From CBDCKN01 sp965219035 (GTDB lineage: Bacteria; Gemmatimonadota; Gemmatimonadetes; Longimicrobiales; Gaopeijiaceae): a DNA stretch of 64,000 nt. The notes under the pieces were generated by a model. The model was not told where the DNA came from. It saw nothing but the letters and a program-made list of their open reading frames with translations, and ran no database searches. Positions 17,200 through 23,771 of this stretch are shown here, one piece after another. Numbering within the stretch: position 1 is the stretch's first letter; each line of letters begins with the position of its first letter. Made by a program: the position numbers and the translations under genes. The stretch lies in NCBI GenBank assembly GCA_965219035.1, contig CBDCMR010000004.1, forward strand, positions 1,240,001-1,304,000. The letters run 5' to 3'.

Positions 17200-17207
17200 T
17201 GGAGCAT

Positions 17208-17232
17208 AAATATTCGACCTTGTCGGATATTT
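17208..17232. promoter_or_regulatory. Candidate ArgR operator palindrome
   Basis: AAATATtCGAC and GTCGgATATTT are mirror arms with a 3-base centre, matching at 10 of 11 positions. The site overlaps the predicted argG transcription start and lies 111 bases downstream of the argR stop. ArgR boxes are AT-rich palindromes with ATTC-like cores; ATATTC is present. Binding is inferred. Confidence 0.45.
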
Positions 17233-17355
17233 GTGAAATTGCCGGGTACGGGAGTGGTGTTAAGACGGCTTGCCGTCACCAGCGCTTTGGCGGGAAGTGG
17301 CTGGTTCCGCTCCCGGCCCGCGTTTTTTGTCTGCAAGCGACGAAAAAGGCGTCTC

Positions 17356-18618
17356 ATGGCTCTCAAAGTCGTCCTGGGATACTCGGGAGGGTTGGACACC
17401 TCCGTCATCGTGCCGTGGCTCCGAGAGAACTACGGCGCGGAGGTGATCTGTGTGGCGGCCAATGTCGGCCAACAGGGTGGTCTCAAGGGACTGGAGGAAA
17501 AGGCCAAGGCTACGGGGGCCTCGGAGTTCTACGGAGAGGATCTGCGGAAGAGCTTCGTCGAGGACTTCGTCTGGCCTACGCTTCGGTCCGGGGCGGTGTA
17601 CGGCCGCAAGTACCTTCTCGGGACTTCCATGGCGCGGCCGATCATCGGTCGGCGTATGGTGGAGATCGCTCGCGAGGTCGGGGCAGACGCCCTGGCCCAC
17701 GGATGCACCGGCAAGGGGAACGACCAGGTTCGCTTCGAGCTCACCTTCACGGCGCTCGCGCCGGACCTCAGGGTAATCGCCCCGTGGCGCGAGTGGGATC
17801 TCCACTCCCGGGAGGAGGCGTTCGAGTACGCTCGAGTACGCCAGATTCCCATGGACGGTCTCGACGGCAAGCTCTACTCCCGGGACGAGAACCTCTGGCA
17901 CGTCTCCCACGAGGGCGGTCCCCTCGAGGACCCGGCCTTCGAGCCCGATGAGTCTATCTATCTCTGGACGCTGTCCCCCGAGCTGGCGCCGAGTACGCCG
18001 GAGTATGTGGAGCTCGCCTTCGAAGAGGGACTGCCGGTGTCGGTCAACGGTGAGGCCATGGATTCCGTGAGCCTCCTCGAGACTCTCAATCAGATCGGTT
18101 CCCGGCACGGCGTCGGACGCATCGACCTCGTTGAGGACCGGTTGGTCGGCATGAAGTCGCGGGGCATCTACGAGACGCCCGGAGGCACTCTCCTCCACAC
18201 CGCCCTCCAGGAGCTCGAGCAGCTCACGCTGGATCGACGCGCCCTGGCCTACAAGGACCAGCTGGCGGCGCGGTACGCCGATCTCGTTTACGAGGGTTGG
18301 TGGTGGACGCCGGAGCGCGAAGCCATCGACGCCTTCATGGATGTTCTCATGAGGCGGGTCACGGGCGGGGTTCGCCTGAAGCTCTACAAGGGCTCTGCCG
18401 GCGTGGCTTCGCGCTGGAGCCCCCAGTCGCTCTACGACGCCGGTCTCGCCTCCTTCGGCGAGGACGACACGTACGACCACGCCGACGCAGATGGGTTCAT
18501 CAAGCTCTTCGGGCTTCCTGCCCGGGTAGCTGCCGAGCGGGACACCGGCCGGCGCGAGTCGGAAGCGGCCGTGAACGAGATCCTCAAGTCGGTGGTGCCG
18601 AAGACTCCGGTGGGGTGA
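17356..18618 (+). CDS. argG: Argininosuccinate synthase
   Basis: ArgG condenses citrulline and aspartate with ATP. From ATG 17356 the product is 420 residues, starting MALKVVLGYSGGLDTS with the ATP pyrophosphatase loop SGGLDTS. It continues with GTSMARP, AHGCTGKGNDQVRFE and the C-terminal LKLYKGSAGVASR. An open frame extends upstream to 17185, but that part covers the promoter and palindrome and has no family match. argH overlaps its stop by four bases (GTGA), giving an argGH operon. Confidence 0.95.
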   Translation: MALKVVLGYSGGLDTSVIVPWLRENYGAEVICVAANVGQQGGLKGLEEKAKATGASEFYGEDLRKSFVEDFVWPTLRSGAVYGRKYLLGTSMARPIIGRRMVEIAREVGADALAHGCTGKGNDQVRFELTFTALAPDLRVIAPWREWDLHSREEAFEYARVRQIPMDGLDGKLYSRDENLWHVSHEGGPLEDPAFEPDESIYLWTLSPELAPSTPEYVELAFEEGLPVSVNGEAMDSVSLLETLNQIGSRHGVGRIDLVEDRLVGMKSRGIYETPGGTLLHTALQELEQLTLDRRALAYKDQLAARYADLVYEGWWWTPEREAIDAFMDVLMRRVTGGVRLKLYKGSAGVASRWSPQSLYDAGLASFGEDDTYDHADADGFIKLFGLPARVAAERDTGRRESEAAVNEILKSVVPKTPVG

Positions 18619-20021
18619 TTCCCACGGGGACCACCGCCGAAGGGCCACCGGAGGCCCCACTGTGGAGCGGGCGGATCGAGGGCTCCATGTCTCCGGAGAT
18701 GGTTCCGCTGAACCGCAGCCTCGATGTAGATATCCGGCTGTGGCCCCAGGACGTGCGAGGGAGCTGTGCCTGGGTCCGCGCCCTCGAGCGGGCGGGCGTG
18801 CTCAGCGAGGCGGAGGGAGAAACGCTGATCGAGGGGTTGGACCGGGTGGCGAGGCGCCTCACGAACAGGGACCACTCCGGCGAGCACGACGAGGACATCC
18901 ACTCGCTGGTCGAGCGACTCCTGCACGAGGAGGTAGGAGACGTGGCCGGGAAGCTCCATACCGGGCGATCCCGAAACGACCAGGTGGCGACGGACTTCCG
19001 GATCTGGGGCATGGAGGTGGTCGATGCTCTCCGTGCCGGGCTCCGCGGTGTTCAGGCTGCGTTGCTGGACTGGGCCCGGGACTCCTTGGACATCATCCTT
19101 CCGGGCTACACACACCTCCAGCAGGGCCAGCCCGTCCGGGCGGCGCACTGGGCGCTTTCCCACTTCTGGCCGCTGGAGCGTGACAGAGAGCTCTTGGACG
19201 CCGTCGGTGCACACGCGGGCGTCCTACCGCTGGGCTCCGGTGCCATCGCTGGATGTCCGTTCCCCATTGATCGGGAGCTCATCCGAGAGGAGTTGGGGTT
19301 CGATCGCGTCTCCGAGAACAGCATCGACGCGGTGAGTGACCGCGACTGGGCGTTGGAGCTCTCCTTCGCCGCGGCTCGCATCGGCGTTCATCTGTCGCGC
19401 CTGGCCGAGGATCTCGTGCTGTTCGGATCCAAGGAGTTCGGGTTCGTGCGCCTGTCCGACGGGTTCAGTACCGGCTCCAGCCTCATGCCCCAGAAGAGGA
19501 ACCCCGACGTGGCCGAGCTGGTCCGTGGCAAGGCGGGGCGCCTCATAGGCAACCTCATGTCGCTCCTCACGGTCTTGAAGGGTCTGCCCACGGGCTACAA
19601 CCGTGACCTGCAGGAGGACAAGGAGACGCTCTTCGACTCGGTGGACACGCTGGCGGTGGTGCTACCGGCCGTGGCAGGCGCCGTGCGCACGGCAGAGTTC
19701 CAACCCGATCGCATTGAGGCGGCGTTGGATACGCAGCTTCTCGCCACTGACCTCGCCGACTACCTGGTGAGCGCCGGCGTTCCGTTCCGGAAGGCCCACG
19801 AGGCCGTCGCCAACGTCGTGCGCATTGCGGAGGAGCGGGGAGTGGTGGTGGACGGTCTCGAGCTGGACGACTTCCGGGCGGCACACCCGTCCTTCGGATC
19901 GGACGTGCTCGACGTTTTTTCCTGGGATCGCTCCGTCGAGGCTCGCAGCGCCCCGGGCGGCACGGCGCGCGCCGCCATCCAGGCTCAGATCGACGCGGCG
20001 GCCGGGAAGCTCGAAGGCTAA
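18615..20021 (+). CDS. argH: Argininosuccinate lyase
   Basis: ArgH splits argininosuccinate into arginine and fumarate. From GTG 18615 the protein is 468 residues and shows LWSGRIEGSMSPEM (family WGGRF equivalent), HTGRSRNDQVATD, THLQQGQPV and the fumarase/ASL signature GSSLMPQKRNPD. Upstream frame extension to 18297 only shadows argG. The N-terminal extension before LWSGR (about 16 residues, acid- and glycine-rich) is slightly longer than usual. Start and argG stop share GTGA. Confidence 0.95.
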   Translation: MIPTGTTAEGPPEAPLWSGRIEGSMSPEMVPLNRSLDVDIRLWPQDVRGSCAWVRALERAGVLSEAEGETLIEGLDRVARRLTNRDHSGEHDEDIHSLVERLLHEEVGDVAGKLHTGRSRNDQVATDFRIWGMEVVDALRAGLRGVQAALLDWARDSLDIILPGYTHLQQGQPVRAAHWALSHFWPLERDRELLDAVGAHAGVLPLGSGAIAGCPFPIDRELIREELGFDRVSENSIDAVSDRDWALELSFAAARIGVHLSRLAEDLVLFGSKEFGFVRLSDGFSTGSSLMPQKRNPDVAELVRGKAGRLIGNLMSLLTVLKGLPTGYNRDLQEDKETLFDSVDTLAVVLPAVAGAVRTAEFQPDRIEAALDTQLLATDLADYLVSAGVPFRKAHEAVANVVRIAEERGVVVDGLELDDFRAAHPSFGSDVLDVFSWDRSVEARSAPGGTARAAIQAQIDAAAGKLEG

Positions 20022-20043
20022 CTCGAGAGCGGCCGCACCCCAT

Positions 20044-20060
20044 TACTCGGACAGGCTCCT
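20044..20060. repeat. 17-base repeat at a convergent gene junction, copy 1
   Basis: TACTCGGACAGGCTCCT lies between the argH stop and the DAHP synthase stop. The identical 17-mer occurs at 28605-28621, also where two genes converge. Confidence 0.5.
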
Positions 20061-21090
20061 AAGCTTCGGCTACCCTCCCTAGGCTCCTTCCCACCGCCGC
20101 GGCGAAGGGCTCCAGTCCCTCCATGAGCGAGTCGAACTCCCCGAACCTCAGGGACTGCTCTCCGTCCGACACGGCCATCTCCGGATCAGGGTGGACCTCG
20201 ATGAGGAGACCGTCCGCTCCGGCGGCGATGGCTGCGTAGGACAGGGGGGCCACCAGATCCCGCCTTCCGCCCGCGTGGCTCGGATCGGCAATCACCGGGA
20301 GGTGCGTCTCCTCCTTGAGGACCGGGATGGCGGCCAGATCGAAGGTGTTCCGCGTCGCGTCCTCGAAGGTTCGGATCCCCCGCTCGCAGAGGATCACGTT
20401 CATGTTGCCCTGCTTCATGACGTACTCGGCGGCCAAGAGCAGGTCCTTGATCTTGGCAGACATGCCTCGCTTGAGGAGGATGGGCCGATGGAGGCGGCCC
20501 ACCTCGGTGAGCAGCGAGAAATTCTGCATGTTGCGTGCACCGATTTGGAGCACGTCGGCATAGGCCGCCACCTGCTCTACCAGCCGGGTATCCATGACCT
20601 CGGTGACCACAGGAAGGCCGGTGGCCGCCCGGACCTCGGCCAGCATCTTGAGGCCCTCTTCACCGAGGCCGTCGAAGGAGTAGGGCGAGCTCCTGGGCTT
20701 GAAGGCTCCGCCTCTCAAGCCCACGGCCCCCGCGGCCTTCACGCGCTCGGCGGTCTCGGAGAGCATCTCCATCCCTTCGACCGAGCACGGGCCGGCGATC
20801 ACCATGAGCGCCTCGCCTCCGACAGAGCCGTCTCCCAGAGACACCTGCGTGGGCCCGGCACTGAATTGCCGGCTCGCCAGCTTGTAGGGCTTCATGACGG
20901 CGTGAACCGCCTCTACGCCCGGGATCGAGAGCAGGGGCGCGTGGGCCATCCTCTCTTCGTCGCCGATACACCCGATCACGGTCCGGTGCTCGCCCCGGGA
21001 CAGATGGGTGCGGAGCCCCATGGCCTCCACTCGCTCACGTATGTGGTCGAGCTCATCGTCCGTCACGTCATGGCGCGTGATGATGATCAT
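20059..21090 (-). CDS. aroF: 3-deoxy-7-phosphoheptulonate (DAHP) synthase, type I-beta
   Basis: This enzyme condenses PEP and erythrose 4-phosphate, opening aromatic amino-acid synthesis. The product (343 residues from ATG 21090) has an N-terminal ferredoxin-like regulatory domain (about 1-75), as in Thermotoga-type enzymes. The KDO8P-like barrel follows: VIAGPCSVE, LRGGAFKPRSSPYSF, LQIGARNMQN, LLKRGMSA and DPSHAGGRRD. ATG 21090 is chosen because gagaaag lies just upstream; GTG 21120 would start within the terminator region. A leader peptide, terminator and antiterminator precede it, so expression should respond to tyrosine and phenylalanine supply. Confidence 0.93.
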   Translation of the reverse strand: MIIITRHDVTDDELDHIRERVEAMGLRTHLSRGEHRTVIGCIGDEERMAHAPLLSIPGVEAVHAVMKPYKLASRQFSAGPTQVSLGDGSVGGEALMVIAGPCSVEGMEMLSETAERVKAAGAVGLRGGAFKPRSSPYSFDGLGEEGLKMLAEVRAATGLPVVTEVMDTRLVEQVAAYADVLQIGARNMQNFSLLTEVGRLHRPILLKRGMSAKIKDLLLAAEYVMKQGNMNVILCERGIRTFEDATRNTFDLAAIPVLKEETHLPVIADPSHAGGRRDLVAPLSYAAIAAGADGLLIEVHPDPEMAVSDGEQSLRFGEFDSLMEGLEPFAAAVGRSLGRVAEA

Positions 21091-21125
21091 GGATTCTTTC
21101 TCGTGTGGTGTCCGTGCCACCTAAC

Positions 21126-21153
21126 AAAAAAGCCCCCGACTGAGTCGGGAGCC
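21126..21153 (-). terminator. Attenuator terminator upstream of DAHP synthase
   Basis: On the minus strand GCTCCCGA (21152-21145) pairs with TCGGGGGC (21139-21132) around a 5-base loop and is followed by six T (21131-21126), 35 bases before the gene's ATG. The left arm is also complementary to bases 21200-21206 within the leader ORF, giving a mutually exclusive antiterminator. Confidence 0.75.
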
Positions 21154-21190
21154 TCGGGACGGAGCACGTTCCGTGTTCAGTGTGCGCGCG

Positions 21191-21259
21191 TCAGCCGCCG
21201 GCTCCCGTGGGGCGCCGATAGAAAAAATAATAGGCCTGATATGCGCGCTGACGAATCAT
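21191..21259 (-). CDS. Tyr/Phe-rich attenuation leader peptide for DAHP synthase
   Basis: A 22-codon ORF (ATG 21259, TGA 21193-21191) encodes a peptide with six aromatic residues among residues 7-14 (Y-Q-A-Y-Y-F-F-Y), four Tyr and two Phe. It ends 38 bases before the terminator stem. Bases 21200-21206, within codons 18-20, read GGGAGCC on the minus strand and are perfectly complementary to GGCTCCC at 21153-21147, the terminator's first arm. A ribosome stalled at the Tyr/Phe cluster would leave this segment free to form the antiterminator; one that reaches the stop would cover it. A possible promoter has TTGACT (21295-21290) and TACACT (21267-21262), but with a long 22-base gap. No good ribosome site is visible. 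Confidence 0.7.
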   Translation of the reverse strand: MIRQRAYQAYYFFYRRPTGAGG

Positions 21260-21388
21260 GGAGTGTAAGCTGCCCAGACGCCCGAGTTGAGTCAAGGAGC
21301 GGGCTGGTCTCGGCCCACCGGGACCGATAGATTTCGCCACGAAAATCGCCCATGAGACCCACGTTTCTCGACTCTTGGAGGATAGTCC

Positions 21389-21505
21389 GTGTCCACTGCC
21401 GCCGCGGCTCCCGAGACCCCGGTGACCGGCACCGTTGGCCGGCCCGTCCTGGATGAGCTCGACCTGCCGCTCGGCAAGCGCGTGCGTCTCCGCCACCTCC
21501 ACTGA
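21389..21505 (+). pseudogene. Short ORF, possible N-terminal remnant of a class I aldolase
   Basis: A GTG at 21389 behind a clear ggagga site opens 38 codons, ending LGKRVRLRHLH. The LGKRVRLR segment resembles the beginning of DhnA-type class I fructose-bisphosphate aldolases, but no catalytic domain follows; rpiA starts 35 bases later. It may instead be an upstream small peptide for rpiA. Confidence 0.3.
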
Positions 21506-21539
21506 GCGATCCACACGCCTGCTTGCTCGGGAATCGGGC

Positions 21540-22247
21540 TTGGCCGACACTGAAACCCTGAAGCGAGCCGCCGGCCTGGAGGCGGCGGGACTAGTCGAGG
21601 CCGGTATGCGTGTCGGTCTGGGCACTGGCTCGACCGTAGCCCACTTCCTCCTCTTTCTCGCCGAACGGCTAAACCGTGGCGGGCTCCGGAACGTGTTGGG
21701 CGTGCCGACGTCTCTCTGGGCGGCCCGGGAGGCCAGAGAGCTGGGGATCCCCCTGACGTCCTTGGCCGAGCACCCCTTCCTGGACCTGACCGTAGACGGC
21801 GCGGATGAGGTGGACCCGCACATAAACCTCATCAAGGGCCTGGGCGGTGCGCTCCTGCGGGAGAAGATGGTCGCCCAAGCCTCTTCGCGGCTCGCCATCA
21901 TCGTGGACGACGCGAAGGTGGTGGACAGGCTGGGCCAGAGATCTCCCGTGCCGGTCGAGGTCATCCAGTTCGGATGGGAGGTCCACGAGAAGTTCCTGGA
22001 GTCGCAGGGCGCCCGACCGGTCATCCGCAAGCGTTCCGATCGGCAGCCTTTCACCACGGACAACGGGAACTACATCATCGACTGTCACTTCCACGACGGC
22101 ATCGATGATCCCGAGGCGCTGGACGCCGCCCTGGCCTCCAGGGCAGGAATCGTCGAGTCCGGGCTCTTCCTGGGCATGGCCACGGAGGTGGTGGTAGGCG
22201 CGCAGGACGGCGTGCGGCATCTCTACGCCGAGGGGGGATCATCATAA
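21540..22247 (+). CDS. rpiA: Ribose-5-phosphate isomerase A
   Basis: RpiA interconverts ribose 5-phosphate and ribulose 5-phosphate. The motifs are GLGTGSTVAHFL (phosphate loop), DLTVDGADEVD, LIKGLGGALLREK, the catalytic KV region and a C-terminal TDNGNYIIDC. The open frame begins at 21435, but residues before LADTETLKR have no family match; TTG 21540 gives 235 residues, the usual length. The next gene, rpe, overlaps the TAA stop, so the two pentose-phosphate enzymes are coexpressed. Confidence 0.9.
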   Translation: MADTETLKRAAGLEAAGLVEAGMRVGLGTGSTVAHFLLFLAERLNRGGLRNVLGVPTSLWAAREARELGIPLTSLAEHPFLDLTVDGADEVDPHINLIKGLGGALLREKMVAQASSRLAIIVDDAKVVDRLGQRSPVPVEVIQFGWEVHEKFLESQGARPVIRKRSDRQPFTTDNGNYIIDCHFHDGIDDPEALDAALASRAGIVESGLFLGMATEVVVGAQDGVRHLYAEGGSS

Positions 22248-22921
22248 GCGTCAAGATCGCGCCTTCCATCCTGTCGTCCGACTTCGGTCGTCTGGCCGAG
22301 CAGGTAGCGGAAGCCGCCGAGGCGGGGGCGGACTGGATCCACGTCGACGTCATGGACGGTCACTTCGTACCGAACATCACTATCGGGCCGGCGGTCACGG
22401 CGGCGGTGCGGGCGGCCACAGATCTTCCGGTGGACGTGCACCTCATGATCGAGCAGCCGGAACGGTATCTCGAGGCGTTCGCCGACGTCGGCGCGGATTT
22501 TCTGACAGTGCACCAGGAAGCCTGCAGGCACCTTCACCGCACGCTGGAGCAGATCCGTGAGCTGGACGTCCGTCCCGGGGTGACTCTGAACCCGGCCACA
22601 CCCGTGGAGACCCTGACGAAGATCTTGCCCTACGTGGACCTTGCGCTCGTCATGTCGGTCAATCCGGGCTTCGGTGGACAGTCGTACATCCGCTCGAGCA
22701 CGGAGAAGATCGCACAGCTCCGGCGGATGCTCGACGAGAACGGGGTAGAGGGCGCCGAGCTCGAGGTGGATGGGGGCGTGGACCGCCACACGGCAGGAGC
22801 CGCTGCGGGTGCGGGTGCCACTGTCCTGGTGGCCGGATCGGCGGTGTATCGACACCCGGGCGGGATCGCCGAGGCCATCCGGCTCCTCCGAGAGTCGGCG
22901 GAGAGCGCGGCGGCTGATTGA
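22244..22921 (+). CDS. rpe: Ribulose-phosphate 3-epimerase with apparent ATA start
   Basis: Rpe converts ribulose 5-phosphate to xylulose 5-phosphate. The protein shows KIAPSILSSDFGRL at its very N-terminus, then HVDVMDGHFVPNITIG, VHLMIEQPERY, VMSVNPGFGGQ and EVDGGV, with the metal/catalytic residues present. Family alignment puts the initiator at 22244, where the codon is ATA. No ATG, GTG or TTG exists in frame upstream without an arbitrary extension, and the ATG at 22352 would delete the first strands. ATAA overlaps the rpiA TAA exactly as ATGA would overlap TGA. Product 225 residues. Confidence 0.88.
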   Translation: MSVKIAPSILSSDFGRLAEQVAEAAEAGADWIHVDVMDGHFVPNITIGPAVTAAVRAATDLPVDVHLMIEQPERYLEAFADVGADFLTVHQEACRHLHRTLEQIRELDVRPGVTLNPATPVETLTKILPYVDLALVMSVNPGFGGQSYIRSSTEKIAQLRRMLDENGVEGAELEVDGGVDRHTAGAAAGAGATVLVAGSAVYRHPGGIAEAIRLLRESAESAAAD

Positions 22922-23043
22922 TCGGTGTGCCTCCGAACCGCATCCGGAAAGACCGGCGTGATCGTAGGGTCATGACGAGGCGCCGAGCGATACAAATTCT
23001 GGAATTGTCGTGCCCTAAGCGCTAGACTGGAAGAAGGATGCCT

Positions 23044-23400
23044 ATGGAACCGACGATCATCGATCTCGACACCCTCGAACGCCTCGAGGGTTGGGGAGGG
23101 CTTAAGCTCGTCAACGAGATGATTCGGCTGTTCCTCGAGAACGGTCCCACCCGTATGGATCAGATCCGGACTGTGCTGGAGGATGGCGGCTTGGACCAGC
23201 CCGAGCGAGGGGCTCACTCGCTCAAGTCCAGCGCGGCCAACATCGGAGCGGAGCATGTGCGACGGATCGCCGACAAGATCGAGATCGCGGCCTCGGCCGG
23301 TGAGGCCCAACGTACCCGTGAGCTTCTCCCCGATCTGGAGGAGGCCTTTGCCGAGGCCTTGAAGGAACTGGAAAGCATCTTGCAAGGATCAGCCGAATGA
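23044..23400 (+). CDS. Histidine phosphotransfer (Hpt) domain protein
   Basis: A stand-alone four-helix Hpt protein of about 118 residues. The phosphorylatable histidine lies in AHSLKSSAANIGA. It should shuttle phosphate between the hybrid kinase and the response regulator encoded next. ATG 23044 is preferred over ATG 23038 because aagaagg ends at 23037, only one base before the latter. The stop overlaps the next start by four bases (ATGA). Confidence 0.88.
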   Translation: MEPTIIDLDTLERLEGWGGLKLVNEMIRLFLENGPTRMDQIRTVLEDGGLDQPERGAHSLKSSAANIGAEHVRRIADKIEIAASAGEAQRTRELLPDLEEAFAEALKELESILQGSAE

Positions 23401-23771
23401 AGCCCAAGATCGCGGTGGTGGAGGACAATCCAGACAACCGGATGTTGGTGGAAGCGCTTCTCGAGGACGAGTATGAGATCTCGGAGTACGAGACGGGCGC
23501 CGAGGCCGTCGAGGGCCTGCCCGGGAACGTGCCCGATCTGGTGCTCCTGGACATCTCCCTTCCCGGAATGGATGGCACCGAGGTCCTGGAGTGAATCCGC
23601 TCTCAAGACGAGTTCGTCGACCTCCCCGTCATCGCACTCACGGCCCACGCCATGTCGGGCGATCGGGAGAAGTACCTGGAAATGGGGTTCAACGACTACC
23701 TGACCAAGCCGATCATCGACGAGGACTTGCTCATGGGGGCCATTGAGCGACTGTTGACCGGAACGCCGTGA
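23397..23771 (+). pseudogene. CheY-like response regulator interrupted by in-frame TGA
   Basis: The frame encodes a full receiver domain: VVEDNPDNR acidic pocket, phosphoacceptor Asp52 in LLDISLPGMDG, then after the break DLPVIALTAHAM with the conserved Thr, and YLTKPI with the Lys. Codon 66 (23592-23594) is TGA, where relatives usually have a hydrophobic or tryptophan residue before I-R; TGG-to-TGA is the simplest change. Everything downstream remains in frame up to the true TGA at 23769-23771, which overlaps the kinase start (GTGA). It is a recent nonsense mutation, a read-through site or a sequencing error. Confidence 0.75.

Noticed and set aside
17185..17355. Longer ArgG reading frame starting at 17185
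   Set aside because: The extra 57 residues cover the promoter/palindrome region and match nothing in the family; MALKVVLGYSGG is the normal start.
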